Assembly: GCA_029891345.1 (NCBI GenBank)
Contig: CM056994.1
Location: 56,761,251-56,825,250 of the forward strand
Reading direction: 5' to 3'
Source: Dryococelus australis
Taxonomy: Eukaryota; Arthropoda; Insecta; Phasmatodea; Phasmatidae
DNA length: 64,000 bases
The first letter of the stretch is position 1. Each line of letters begins with the position of its first letter. The translations under genes were made by a program, and so were the position numbers. Positions 11,500 through 22,894 of this stretch are shown in pieces. The notes beneath the pieces were generated by a model. That model saw nothing but the letters and a program-made list of their open reading frames with translations, had not been told where the DNA came from and did not search any database.

Positions 11500-12400
11500 A
11501 ACGAATGAAAATTAATATTACGTTCACTATTGTGGCTGCACCTCATCCACGTCCTCTGCTCATACCTGGAGGGACGATCCTTCCAGGTAAGGGTAGAAGG
11601 CCACCTCTCCACCCCAAGCAATATCCCTGCCAGTGTACTACAAGGCTCCATCCTTAGCACCATCATCTTCTCCCTATCCATTGCCGACATCACTCCCCCT
11701 CCCGGCACCTACCTAGTCCAGTATGCAGACGACACCAGCATACTCGTATCTTCTGTCCACCAGCAAATGCTAGTAGACCGCCTTAACCGCGGCCTCCACA
11801 AACTCAACTCCCAATCCCGAAACCACGGCATCGGCCTAAACCAAGGGAAAACCCAAGCTATCATCTTCTCCCGCCAACTCACAGACCCAGGTACACAACC
11901 AACATTCGCCCACTCCCCTATCCCATGGTCTCCTTCCGTTCGGCACCTAGTGGTCACTCTAAATAGTAAACTGACCTTCATCCCACACCTCTCCTCCATA
12001 GTCACCAAAACCCGAGCAGCGATGGCCCAACTCGCACCCATCCTAAAACCATCCTCTGGAGCCCCCCTCACAACCTACGCCCCTTAACCCGTACATACTT
12101 CCTCGCTCTCAGACTAACCCTAGGCCGCCCCAGGGCCACCCTACGCCAAACTCTCCTCACTGAATCCGGACTCCCACACATCACAGTACCACCTCTACCC
12201 TCACAACCCGCTTCAATGACAAACTTCCCCACCACTCAAATGCCCTCATCCGGCGAATGGCCGACCCCCAACTAGCGACACCACACCCCGGACGCCCGCT
12301 ACACAGCACTGATCACCTGCGTCCCGATGAATCAGACAGTGATGATACCTGACGATAAACGCCCGAGATCCTGACACAGGCACCAAAGTCATAATTATGT
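11500..12400 (+). pseudogene. jockey-like LINE reverse transcriptase fragment
   Basis: The frame open from 11530 to 12087 encodes the fingers/palm part of a non-LTR reverse transcriptase. In order it shows YLEGRSFQVRV, a degenerate SVLQGSIL in place of the family's GVPQGSVL, then YADDTSILV with the catalytic YADD box near residues 64-67, LNSQSRNHGIGLNQGKTQ, and a thumb-like segment. After the stop at 12085 a further stretch (FLALRLTLGRPRATLRQTLL) continues the downstream domain in a disrupted frame. No endonuclease or ORF1 lies upstream, so the copy is 5'-truncated, as LINEs usually are. The segment is distinctly C-rich compared with its surroundings. The 3' end is not sharply defined; an A-run at about 12508-12515 may mark it. 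Confidence 0.85.
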
Positions 12401-13290
12401 GCATAGTATTAAGTATAACCAGATTATTAAGAATTACTGCAAACTCTAAATATTCTCTACATAAATTTAATGTTTAGTTTATAAGATTAGCCTGTAAGCC
12501 ATGCATAAAAAAAAGAAATATTGTAGATGCCGTATACAGTATTTAACTATCCTTGTAATATCTGATCCTGTCTACTATAAACAAAGATTGTAGATACAAA
12601 ACGTAGTTATTAAGATACTAGACCTAAGAGTTAGATTTAAGTTCTCTAGAAATTTGTGCGTCAATATCCTAATTGTGACGCAATGCACGATGTAATTTTT
12701 TAATTAATCAATAATGATATTGTACATATTGTAAGATAAAACTAAAGGACACGCTTGTGTTGGGCAGTTTCATTTCACTGGTAAATACCTTATAACACAA
12801 TAAATATTTTTGGTCCCAAATTATAAAAATAAATCCAACTCGAGATGTTAAGTATCAGAACCAGCAGAATAACTGCTTTGCAAAAGTCGTTGGTGAGTTT
12901 TTTGTTGGCGAAGGAAAGTGCGTTGTCGAACATGTTCCCCGAATTACTTTTGTTTCCAGTATTAACGTATTAGTTGTATCGCTCAACGTGTGATAGGAAC
13001 TACAATTAATGTTAATACAAATTCGCTGTCTCTAATAAATTAAAAAACTACGGATGTTTTTAGACAGGTGCCAGACTATAAATCCCTTAAAATGTATTTA
13101 CCATCACAATGGCAAGTAGATTAGTTGACAGTTTGTTAGTAAAATATACAGCGGCCTATTCACCCACCAGCTGATGGCGAAAGGATACATAGCGAAAAGT
13201 AAACACTGCCGCAACTTTCGTCGAACTGTGAAAATCTTGCCAAGTTACATAACACATAGAGTAACTGGGGGCAGTTGATTTATTTCAAAC
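12401..13290. other. unassigned AT-rich sequence
   Basis: Possible LINE 3' UTR at the start, then nothing recognised. No long ORFs. Confidence 0.4.
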
Positions 13291-13295
13291 GTTGA

Positions 13296-13330
13296 TTTCT
13301 AAAATGCTCACTTTACCATGAACAGTCTTT
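13296..13330 (+). repeat. solo right end of the MITE superfamily
   Basis: AAAATGCTCACTTTACCATG followed by AACAGTCTTTTA matches the family I/II right terminus. No left end was found for it. Confidence 0.6.
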
Positions 13331-13938
13331 TATTGGTTGTTAATCTCTCTCCTTGGACAATGCAGCGTGCGACATTTGTTAATAAATGTCGGCCTTAGTT
13401 GGTAAAAATTACGTTGATGCATGAGAAAATATTCAGAATCTTATATTTCAGCTAAGCAATTTTTTAAATTTCCATATTTTATTATATATAATATGTAGGT
13501 AGGTCATTTTTGAGTGACAGGTGTTTGATTAATTACACATCGAAGTGATCGTTTTACTAATTTTTGTGTCATGCGAAATTTCTACGTAGATTTATAAAAT
13601 CACGAACAGATAAATTTTTATGCATGATTTTGGAAAATTTGTAATGTGTTTTTCTTCATTCGTTCTTTCCTTTAAAAATTTATTTTGTTAACCGTGGCCT
13701 AAAATGAAGAACAGGTATGACTTATGACTCTCACTCCAGAACGTGAAATCTGCGCAACCACAAGATTGTTTGCCATGACATTACAGGTTTTATTTACGAA
13801 CGGAGTATATGATAAATATATTTATAAAGATATAAAATATTAAAGATTTAATTTTTCCCTGAACTCGGTGAAGCGACCTGCCTCGGTTGAAATATGTTTG
13901 GGTGAGTGAGAAGAGGTGATAAATAATTGAAATAGCCA

Positions 13939-14179
13939 TAGGCTGTTCACGGTAAAGTGAACCTTTTTGAGGCCCTAGTTACTTTCTCCTTTCAGCCTTT
14001 TTTATTCTTTAACCACCTTTTTAAATTTAAATAAATACTCTCATGTAAGTAATAAACACAATGTGTACATTCCACCGCACTTGGAAGTTAACGTCTAAGG
14101 CTAAAATAAAATATATTTATTGAAAGTTATTCCAAATAAGAGGGCTTTCAAAAGTGCTCACTTTACCGTGAATAGACTA
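13939..14179 (+). mobile_element. MITE family II copy
   Basis: Begins TAGGCTGTTCACGGTAAAGT and ends CTTTACCGTGAATAGACTA, followed by TA. Internal family II blocks are present: GGCCCTAGTTACTTTCTCC, CCACCTTTTTAAAT, CATGTAAGTAATAAACAC, TTGGAAGTTAACGTCTA and TATTTATTGA. 241 bp. Confidence 0.9.
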
Positions 14180-14614
14180 TACCACGTTCAGTCGATAAGC
14201 ATCCGTAAAATTTAATACGTTGGCGCTATTCATTGGACTATGATCGTGGCACATAGAGCTAACTAAAAAATCGCCTTCAAAACGGTTATTTAAATGAATT
14301 CGTAATTATTTTCAATCATAATCTGTTATTATTTAGCTCATCTTGTAGCACTTTAAAGTTTGGTAGTACTGATCTGACCCGTTTTCACTGGTTTCACATG
14401 CAAGGAATATTTGTATTGAAAACAGCAAACAAATTTTATAAAATGATTTTGTGAAATAAATTTTCTTTGCAAAGTTTATTCAGTTGGTTATTCTGAGCAG
14501 TAGTATTCAAGATTAAGCTTTATAAGTCTTCAGTAGCGTATAAATCATTGACATGTATGGAATTAACTTAAAAAAAATTATTTGATTATTAGTTTATTTT
14601 TATGGGGTCTAGTT

Positions 14615-14682
<68 letters not shown>

Positions 14683-15160
14683 TCCTCTATCTCCCTCTCT
14701 CACACATAGCATAATAAAAACTAAGCATCATTGCGCACTTGTTCTACGGCTTGTAACTATAAAAATTTTCAGCAGTTAAAACATTTGCCCATTGCACAAA
14801 ATTTTTATTTTTCATGTGAAAATATTTATGAGCGCGGTAGTATAAATATCTCGAAGACAGTAATACGAAGGAATTTTTTTTTCGAAACAAATTATTTATC
14901 CAGATCGGTTCATTTCAATTAATTGTACTACACAGAAACAGCACAATACATATTTTTGCATGCAATTGTTGAGTGAATAAAAATTCAAAAAATAGTGTTG
15001 GGTAGGGCGTCAGTTAAACTGGACAGTTTTCAGTGCAAATATAAAACTGTGTATTTTCTTGCTGGACATTGTTTTTGAGCAGATCATTTTAGAATTATCT
15101 AATGTACGAAGGGTTTGTATTTCATCGCCTTTGGTTTTCCTTCAAAGCGGTAAAAAAGAC
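14180..15160. other. unassigned, with (AT)n at 14618-14680
   Basis: Apart from the long (AT)n microsatellite, nothing is recognised. ORFs here are short and AT-rich. Confidence 0.5.
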
Positions 15161-15320
15161 GCCTTGAAAGCCAGCGGTGTTTACTTCAGTTTCGTCTATA
15201 AATAAGAACCCTCGACCACTCCACTGGAAGTTGGCCAGAGAAACGTCTGCGGGTCGGTAGCGTCAACTCCAGCTGTACACTGAGAGAACGGTTTGTTAAC
15301 CCGACAAAATGCTTATTGAT
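15161..15320 (+). promoter_or_regulatory. candidate TATA-box core promoter
   Basis: CTATAAATAAGAACC at 15197-15211 is followed about 25-30 bp later by CCACTCCACTGG and a GC-richer 80-bp stretch, then an ATG at 15309 that stops after 14 codons. The spacing fits a TATA-driven transcription start. No exon or coding sequence can be linked to it, so this is only a candidate. Confidence 0.25.
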
Positions 15321-15765
15321 TTTATGGCCAAACAAATCAATAGAGCTAAGTGAATAAAGTTATAGTTTTTGCAGGCAGATACAGTTGACGTAAAAGCGGA
15401 ATTCGTCTATTAAATGGTTTATTTTTTAAGATGAATAAAATCATCAGTTTTGTTGTAGTTGACATTGTGATTAGCCAACCGAAGAGTGAGTGCAAGTCCA
15501 GCATATTTGTTGGGTCATATACAAATACGTATTTTGTTGGCTGAACCGAGGAGCTTGGAAAAGCCAGAGTTGTCACTTAAGACCCGATTACTTTTTGCTA
15601 GTCGTATTTGGAGACGTTAACGACTTTCTATTAAATGCCATGCGCCAGGAAATATATTTCTTTATTGTTTAAACAACATTTATTTATGACTTGAGAACTC
15701 AAATAATGCAACTGTAGTGATATTTTGTTAGCTCTTTTTATGCGTCCCAGTGATTTTTGCAAAGG
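15321..15765. other. unassigned sequence
   Basis: Short overlapping frames only. Nothing recognised. Confidence 0.4.
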
Positions 15766-15811
15766 TTGATTCCAAAAGTACTCACTTTACCGTGAACAGC
15801 CTGTACCGCCT
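15766..15811 (+). repeat. solo right end of the MITE superfamily
   Basis: GGTTGATTCCAAAAGTACTC then ACTTTACCGTGAACAGCCTG and TA. No left partner was found within 1.5 kb upstream. Confidence 0.7.
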
Positions 15812-16051
15812 GCTAGTCTGTGAGACGACCAAGGCAAGTAAGGGGCATTGGAGGTATTATTAGCCTATTTTTTGCAGCAGCAGGAAATTCTAAGATCACC
15901 ATTTACACACCTAACTTCCGTTTATCGCAGCGCCATCTCAGCCGTTTTTATTTGTTCGCACAAATTTTCTCGGACTAGCTGCTGTTCACCTGCGATACAT
16001 TATATCCATAAATCCATAAAATACAGTGGTAGTATGGTAATGGCTTCTTAA

Positions 16052-16521
16052 GCCTGTTACACACGGTTCACTTTCTTGTACAAGAAGGTGTACACCATTC
16101 TCGTTAAAGTCAACTTGCATCGTGGACTGGCTAACTTGTTTGTAAGTGGCTTGCATGCAAGGGCTTCCGTGCTAGCTAGAATTATTTAGAGACTGTTCTA
16201 TTTTTCCTTCCCTTTTTGTGCAAGTCAGTCGTTTAAATATGCATTTTATACAATTATGTAGTTCCCGTACATTTATTTGTGCTGAAATGGTTAATTTGAG
16301 AGTAGAAAACATATTTTAATCCTGTATTAGTGATTTGTTTGGTCTGTAAAATCTTTTTATTTTGTGGTCGAAATAAATGACTGGCATGATGTGACATTCA
16401 AATACTACTATTGTGTGTACAGTATGTATATGCGACTTGAATACAAGAGGGCGTTCATCTTGTTGTTCACGTTTCGGTGATCAACTTCTTGTTCAGAAAA
16501 TATGTCCATCTGTATCAGGCT
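16052..16521. mobile_element. TTAA-flanked inverted-repeat element
   Basis: Left end GCCTGTTACACACGGTTCAC; right end read on the minus strand, AGCCTGATACAGATGGACAT. Both ends go on to a CTTGTACAAG / CTGAACAAG block. TTAA occurs on both sides (16048-16051 and 16522-16525). TTAA target duplication is the hallmark of piggyBac-type transposition, so this is probably a piggyBac-mobilised MITE. No transposase inside. Confidence 0.6.
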
Positions 16522-17650
16522 TTAAGCGTATGGCTGGTTTGCATGCGTGCCTCAAGAAAACAAAAGTAAATTCATTTTGACACGCCTTCACGGTGTGTGC
16601 GGGTTTAAATATAAAATGGTCGATTGCCACCGGCCAAGTATAGTACAATTTTTGGCCCGCGAGAATATACTGACGGCCAAAAAAATAATTAGTTCCGTGA
16701 ATTTTGGTTTTGCTAGTGTGGCGAACACATGTATGAATAACTTCGAGTCCAGATTTATTCGGTGTGGTTTTCTTACACTGGGATTAAAGAATTCAATAAT
16801 TCTCCACAAGCTAACCTCACGCATTACAGTAATAAGTTGAGAGCGATATTCTTTACATTTCACTCAATACTTCATAACAGACGATATGACGGTTAAAATG
16901 AACAAGGATTAGGACATTCAAAATGAACAAGGATTAGGACATTATCACGCCCTGTTTTACTCATTGCCAGTATAGGCAGGGTAACTTGAGATTTTTTTTG
17001 CAGCGCCACATTTTACATTCAATGTTTTTTTTTATGTGCACTAGAAGATACCTTTTTCTTCTGTGAGCCGATTGCGTTGTATTGGTTGCCAGGAAAGTTG
17101 TTGATTTTATAGCAGCAGGTTTTTTTCACTCAATGGAAAGTAATGTTTTTTTTATGTTCCTGGCTTTTTCCGACTTGGCGAATTACAAAATATAGTTGGA
17201 TATATTTTGTTTTCAACCATCTGCTACTGGGTTAGTTGTTCTTATATTATTCTAAAGCTGGGAATTATTTCGTGCATTAAGTCCAGTTCCATCTCACAGG
17301 TCTGAGAACGCAATTTATCTTAATCTTAAAATAAATCTGGCTGGAGCCTTAAAGAATTATTGACAAACTTACCTGCGCAACTATATGCGCGAGTTGGTCT
17401 AAGTGCTTCTAGTCTGTTTTTAAATTAATTTTAAAAATACGCAATAAATTAATGTAACATCATCCGGATATCTAAAGTATCTCTTATTTAAAGTATTCAG
17501 GCGAACCTAAAAATTCTGGTTAGTGCACAGTAATTCCTTGTTCAGAGAATTTTTCTTGGTATTTTTCAATCATTTTGAGAGAATAAAATAACTTTAAGAA
17601 TACGAACTACTTTCTTTAATTTAATGGAATTCGATTAGTAGTAGGGTCAG
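16522..17650. other. unassigned, with a 24-bp direct duplication
   Basis: At 16895-16940 the string AAAATGAACAAGGATTAGGA plus CATT occurs twice in tandem. An open frame at 16547-16840 (97 codons) has an equally open antisense frame and no recognisable domain; I do not call it a gene. Confidence 0.4.
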
Positions 17651-17652
17651 AG

Positions 17653-17850
17653 AGGTTCTGGACCACCTTAGGTGAATGAAATATGGATGGAGCGGAATAA
17701 TTTCTGGATTAATGGCTAATCCGATTAATTGGTTAATCTAGTTAGTCCTAATCCAATTAATTAAACTATTGAGCAATTTGATTAAGTCTTAATTGGGTAA
17801 TTAATCCGCTCTATCAATATTTCCATTCACCTCAGGTGGTCCAGAACACC
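17653..17850. mobile_element. foldback MITE
   Basis: GGTTCTGGACCACCTTAGGT continues as GAATGAAATATGG; on the other strand the right end reads GTTCTGGACCACCTGAGGTG then AATGGAAATA. The match continues through GAGCGGAATAAT / GAGCGGATTAAT, giving arms of about 50 bp. The centre is made of ATTAATCC/GGATTAAT units, so most of the element can fold on itself. Confidence 0.7.
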
Positions 17851-17867
17851 CATACTATTTCGATGTT

Positions 17868-17915
17868 TAGTCACACTTTCGAAAATGTTCAATTTACCGC
17901 GAACGAGCTATAACT
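17868..17915 (+). repeat. degenerate MITE right end
   Basis: TTCGAAAATGTTCAATTTAC then CGCGAACGAGCTATA resembles a decayed right terminus of the TA-flanked superfamily. Confidence 0.45.
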
Positions 17916-18258
17916 CGCATCACTTGTTCCACGACTCGTTCTTCCACGAGGCAGATCGCCATGCACTTCTCTTTTCGAAATGAACGTCCCTCGGTCTGGG
18001 TAACAACTAGGCCGCTTTCCAGCTGGAAACTGGCAGTGCCACTGACTGCTTACTCGCGGCGATGTTTTCGCTCGTAACCGGTTAGGTAATTCTTCCCTTT
18101 CTTTCCTTGCCTGTTCGGTTTGGAACCAGGCTTGTTCTTCCCGCGCACAAACCTGTTCTTCCAGTGCTGTCAGCCTGTCGCGTTTTTCGCATCCGTTTCC
18201 GCACGCGACCGCACTGGTGCGGCCTTAATTTAATTCAAGAAATCCGTAAAGACTTATA
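17916..18258. other. unassigned, moderately GC-rich
   Basis: A CGC-containing, C-rich segment (about 18060-18230) with a 78-codon open frame and no recognised domain. Confidence 0.3.
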
Positions 18259-18680
18259 TAATCCATACACGGTTACTTCACACTTTTATGAAGTCCTGTT
18301 AAGGTTCTACTTCCACATTATTCCTCCACCTCACACACGCTAAGCTTAGATAAGTCTAGAAAATTACACCAAAGGACAACGCACCGAATTCGATTGCAAT
18401 CAGGTGTAATAATATTTTGCATGAGAACTATTTCTTACCAGGCGTTACCAACACTCACGTTTTCTCGCTGTCTTTATACATATTTAGTAAAAATGAAACA
18501 ATTTATAAATAAAATGTTGGTCAAACTTCAATTTAACGAAAAATAAGATAATTTTATGCTAGCAGAGATATAAAACGCTTGTGGTACATGGCATATTTAG
18601 AAAGTAACTAAAAACGGCATACATGGGGTGATTTTTCCAAGGTGTGATTAAAAAATTGTGAAGAAACCGCGAATGGACTG
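18259..18680 (+). mobile_element. MITE family III copy
   Basis: Begins TAATCCATACACGGTTACTT and ends GAAGAAACCGCGAATGGACT, with TA on both sides (18257-18258 and 18681-18682). It shares all the internal blocks of the 10953-11377 copy. 422 bp. Confidence 0.9.
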
Positions 18681-18718
18681 TAAAGAACACCAGTTGAAAG
18701 TTTGTATTTGTGGTGCTA

Positions 18719-20083
18719 TGGGTTGTTCACGGTAAACTGAATGCTGAGCACTTTAGAAATCCCGGTTTGTGATCTACTTTGCTCCTCAATTTGATACCTT
18801 TCGCCTTTTGTAAAATGGACCTGCTGACCTTATTCGTGCGCCAGTAGAGTGAAAATGAGTAATTGTTAGAAACTTTAATGTGTTACAGACATACAAAGTT
18901 ATATTATTATATGCGTATGGGAGAAAACACCATTATTATATGTCATTAATTTAAACATCTACTCACAGTACGTCGATAATTAGAACTACCTGCATGGCAG
19001 TGTGTACACTAGACTACCATCTATGCTAAGTGAACTCTGTGGCCTCGTGCACAATGTGACGTACTGGATAGTTCTAGTTACTGTGTCTATTGGCACAAAA
19101 TATGTCGATATCAGCAGTTTTAGGAATTAAACAGTACAGCATGTATCTTGTATCAGTTGCACAGTATCTACGAGCTATAGGAGGGGAGAGCAGATGTGTT
19201 TATTTGTTGACACACATTTTCGTGTTGTTATTCCCGTTTGGTACAATAAGACTTTAGTCCTTAGGGGTAGTTTTGGACCAAATTTTAGGTAAACCTATTT
19301 ACTGTTTTAATTGTTAGAAACAAATTTTCTTTATTGCCTTTTGTGGTTTAATAATTATAGAGCAGCAACATAGCAAAAATGTTCCTCTTTGCTAATTACA
19401 ATTTTTAATATTTTTTCCAAACAAATGGGCCAAAGTTAACCGCCCCAACTTAAAATATGTTTCTTATTCTAATAATTACATAAGAGATGGCATAAAGATT
19501 ACACATTTGTTTGATATACAAACACCCCTCTCCTACATTCTCGAATAAAATATTCGATGAAACGATCATTTTGTCCATTTTCCCGTATGACATATTTTGT
19601 TTTACAAATGAAAAGGTTGTTTCTTTTTAAATCAAAACAGCACTTCGAGAGTATCGTCAATAAAGTGTGGGACAGGTTACTAATAATACCTAACATTAAG
19701 TCTGTCAATAGTTTTGTACTCGTATGATCTTAGCGCGATTCCTACAATCTCATTTGCACCAAGCACGACATCTGTATGACCAGATCCTGGTATTTCCGAA
19801 CCTGAAACCTCATCCATGGCAGCTTCCTTCCAATTGCAAAACGACTCATCTTCACAGTCTGCACCATCACAGTTAGAACTGCAGCCTCAACCATCATGGG
19901 AGCAAGTTTAAGCTGCATTTATTGAGTATGATACTGGGGTTGGCAATGGTCATAACAGTAAATTTTTTTATTTACTGGTATCACTGAAGAGAAAAATGCA
20001 GGCAGATTCCAAGAGGCAGTTAACTGACGATGCTCGTTTTTATATGTTGACTTTACAGGTGCGTACTTTACCATGAACAGCCT
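18719..20083. mobile_element. long element with MITE-superfamily ends (candidate autonomous relative)
   Basis: The left end GGGTTGTTCACGGTAAACTG and the right end GCGTACTTTACCATGAACAG + CCTA are the same inverted termini as the family I/II MITEs, but 1.36 kb apart. The first about 130 bp (GATCTACTTTGCTCC, TTTCGCCTTTTGTAAAATGG, CTTATTCGTGC) aligns with the reverse complement of the family I right half. The interior is unlike the short MITEs and contains the protein remnant at 19731-20070. I infer that this is either a larger ancestor from which the short family derives or a hybrid created by insertion of other DNA into a MITE. Confidence 0.5.
19731..20070 (+). pseudogene. BESS-motif-like protein remnant
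   Basis: One plus-strand frame reads ISEPETSSMAASFQLQND, then SSSQSAPSQLELQPQPSWEQV, a single TAA at 19909-19911, then AAFIEYDTGVGNGHN, SKFFYLLVSLKRKMQ and ADSKRQLTDDARFYMLTLQ. The last 35 residues resemble a BESS motif: two aromatic/hydrophobic residues, LVSL, a basic patch, then a second amphipathic helix. BESS motifs follow MADF DNA-binding domains in arthropod proteins, usually after a Q/S-rich linker like the one seen here. The MADF domain itself is not visible upstream. The assignment rests on pattern only and could be wrong. The frame sits inside the element at 18719-20083 and ends just before its right terminus. Confidence 0.4.
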
Positions 20084-20399
20084 ACAGTTGATGTATTGTT
20101 ACGCTGTATTCCGGAGCGAATGAAATATATTCTCCCATCATCATATTCTGAGCGTCCTCCTGCTCAAGTCAATTACTAGCTTCGTTCGTTCCCTCAACGG
20201 TCGTGTTTATAAAGTACTCCGTTTACCCAGAGTTTTTAACTGGAATGCCTCTTTATCTGCGAGAGTATCTGGTGCTTTTCTTTCTTCATGTTGCCTTGAA
20301 TTTGTTTTGCTGAACGTATACAGCTTTATCCTCAACTCAAGGTACAAACTTTGTGAGATTATTCGGTTGTAAAATAGGACAAACATCGTCATGGCCACC
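20084..20399. other. unassigned sequence
   Basis: Short open frames on both strands, none with a recognised domain. Confidence 0.4.
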
Positions 20400-20678
20400 C
20401 AGGGTATTTTGGGGCACCGGGCAAAGCTATTTTTGGGGCCCCTATTTGACACAGTTATAAGCCACCTTGCAAAATTTATAGGACATAAATCGTGGGCGCA
20501 TCGAATTAGGGAGGCAACAACCCTTTAAATAAGCCTTCCCAATTTTTTGTGTTGGGTGGGTAATTCTCCCACACTCCCTAGAGCACTCTGATATTTACAT
20601 TTGAGGGACCTCTGGGCTTCGGGAGCCTGGGGCAAAATATCCCATTTGTTCCCCTCCCCCTTACTGGGAGCGACCCTG
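20400..20678. mobile_element. candidate CAGGG-ended hAT-like element
   Basis: Left end CAGGGTATTTTGGGGCACCG; right end on the minus strand CAGGGTCGCTCCCAGTAAGG. Inside, GGGGCACCGGGCAAAG and a second near-terminal GGGATATTTTGCCCCAGG (minus strand) form a subterminal inverted pair. CAGGG ends fit hAT elements, but the 8-bp flanks (TGGCCACC and AAAATCAT) do not match, so the boundary or the class may be wrong. Confidence 0.35.
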
Positions 20679-20990
20679 AAAATCATAACACCAACGATGA
20701 CCTAACATCGTACCCTTGAAAATTAGGAATTAAAATTAGTTACTTGCAAAACGTCACAAACTACGCGAAATGAAACAACAAATTCATGAAAAGGGTTAAC
20801 CTGGTTTGATATACGCCATAACAACCGATAAACACCCACATGTAATAAATTTCTGTTGGCTAACAAAATTGCACCCCTTAGTTTCCTACCGACAACCGAT
20901 GTTGGCAACAGCAGGAATAATCCTAAAGAAAGTCATAGGCATGCATAATCGGAATTCAGTAGACCTAGTAGTATAGATACGGTGTAGCAC
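20679..20990. other. unassigned sequence
   Basis: Nothing recognised. Confidence 0.4.
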
Positions 20991-21399
20991 ATATAATTAA
21001 AACCTTCTTAAATTTACTTATAAAATAAATTAATTTTATTAAAAATATAAAAATTCAAAATTTAAATTTTAAAAAATTAGGCGCGAATTCAAAGATTATG
21101 TTTACAACTTAAATTTAAAAATTTAAAAAAAAGTAATTGTGGTGGTAAATATCAATAAAGCCGATTTACAATCTAAATTAAAAAAAAAATAGGGCTTCTC
21201 CCCTTTTGATTAATTAAGAAATAATATTTTTACCTAAATTTAAAATGTTATTTTTTACTGAGAAATTTATATTAATTTGACACAAATTTTTAATTAAAAC
21301 TTTTAAATTTATTTTTTTAATTTATAAATACAAAATAATTTATTTGATAATTTAGTATAAGAAACTTTTAATTATAAGTAAAATGGTCTATGCTACACC
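20991..21399. mobile_element. very AT-rich inverted-repeat element
   Basis: GGTGTAGCACATATAATTAA at the left and GGTGTAGCATAGACCATTTT (minus strand) at the right form terminal inverted repeats with 10 identical leading bases. The interior is extremely AT-rich, with many AAATTTAAA-type blocks. No coding sequence. Confidence 0.55.
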
Positions 21400-21439
21400 A
21401 TATGTATACTAATTTCAGTGTACGCGTTGGTTCTTAATT

Positions 21440-21490
21440 CCTCGCTGTTAAGAGCCGCCCAAATCTCTTCACTCACTCACTCACTCACTT
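21440..21490 (+). repeat. SINE family 1, 3' fragment with (ACTC)n tail
   Basis: CCTCGCTGTTAAGAGCCGCC followed by CAAATCTCTTC and five ACTC repeats. This is the 3' end of the SINE whose fuller copies lie at 24219 and 40623, and it shows that the family ends in an ACTC microsatellite. Confidence 0.8.
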
Positions 21491-21551
21491 TTAATGAACC
21501 TTGCACATTGGATTAATATTTGTACATAACGTTGTGGGTTACCGTAGCGCA

Positions 21552-21624
21552 GTCCGGCTAGCTCAGTCGGTAGAGAATAAGACTCTTAATCTCAGGGTCG
21601 TGGGCTCGAGCCCCACGCTAAGCG
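21552..21624 (+). pseudogene. tRNA-Lys (CTT)-like pseudogene
   Basis: A plus-strand copy of the same tRNA. The A box TAGCTCAGTCGG and the CTT anticodon loop are kept. The D stem lost its closing C (GAGAATAAG where the intact gene has GAGCATGAG), the B box has GGCTCGAGCC in place of GGTTCGAGCC, and the acceptor arms GTCCGGC and GCTAAGC pair poorly. It lies just after an AT-rich inverted-repeat element and a SINE 3' fragment, so it may have been moved by transposition. Confidence 0.8.
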
Positions 21625-22890
21625 TGAAGTCTTCATTCGTTGAAAGACAATAACAGAAAAGTCCATGCTTGCTCCTTAAGTTTACTGTAAGTGAACACGT
21701 TACAGAAACTGAATGTATTTAAAAATAAACCATTCGTATTAAGTAAAGAGCCGTTTTTTTTTGTAATTGATCTTTCACGAGACGAATAAAATACTTAGAA
21801 TCTTACACTGCGCAACATTTTACATATCTTCCTTTCAGCCGTGTTTAAGAAGGTTTACTCGAAAAACTGTACGAAAAACGTGGTTTGTGGGAAATGTGAT
21901 CGCTAGCCTACTTGAGCATATAGGAGAACCATAATTTAAAATATCACAAGTTACATCAGCCAGGTATAGACAGTCAAGACTTGGCGACGGAGTAAATCTA
22001 ATCAATATTTCCTTTTCTTTGAAAAGGGGTGACCAAGATCGTAAAACTAAATGACAAAAACTTTGGAAGAATCGTGTAAAGAGATAGAAACTTTACAATA
22101 ATTACAAAAAATAACTTTCATCTAATTTATAGCACAAATATAAAGAATCTAAACTTAAATTATGCGCAAAACAATTTAAAAAAGACTCAACATTTTATTT
22201 CACCAGAATTGTTTCAAATCATGTACTTCGTATGTCTATTATCGATACATCATTGGAATTTCAGGACTTAAAACAGACCATGCATAAGGTCATTTAAAGC
22301 TTAAAACTTTATTGCCATTATCATCGTTTGAATACGATATAGCAAGTTCTTTAACACTAAAAGACTTCTTGTAATGGTTTTCAAATCCTTGCACGTAAAA
22401 AATCATGTTTAAACCTTACTTTTTTTTAAGAAGTTTACATATACACACAGAAGACGAAGGTAATTATTTACATTATAAAATCTAGGATCACTATTTATCA
22501 ATTTACATTGCATATGTGTTAGTAATAAGTGTGAATTAAGCGTCTTTAATCGATATAAAGACACTTATAAGGACTTTGAACTAGAAGTGAGATTAACACC
22601 AAATATTGTTCTCACTAGGGATAGGAAGTGGTATTAGTAAAAAGATGTACTTTTATGTTGTTAATGATATAAGTGTATATTTTGTAGCATTATAAATAAA
22701 TTTAAAAAATTAAATTTAAGCTAGTTTCTTTAGATCTCTTAACGCCTCCATCCGTTACGAACTCGATTGAGCCCTTAGCGAAGGGGACATTATCTCCCCC
22801 CTCCAAAAAAAAAAACTTTCATTGACATGAGATCGTCCAATGTTTTAAAACTGAACTGCAGCAACTTAAGAATTATTTGATTAATTTAAT
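21625..22890. other. unassigned AT-rich sequence
   Basis: No gene, no repeat with a partner in the window, only short frames. Confidence 0.45.
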
Positions 22891-22894
22891 ATTG

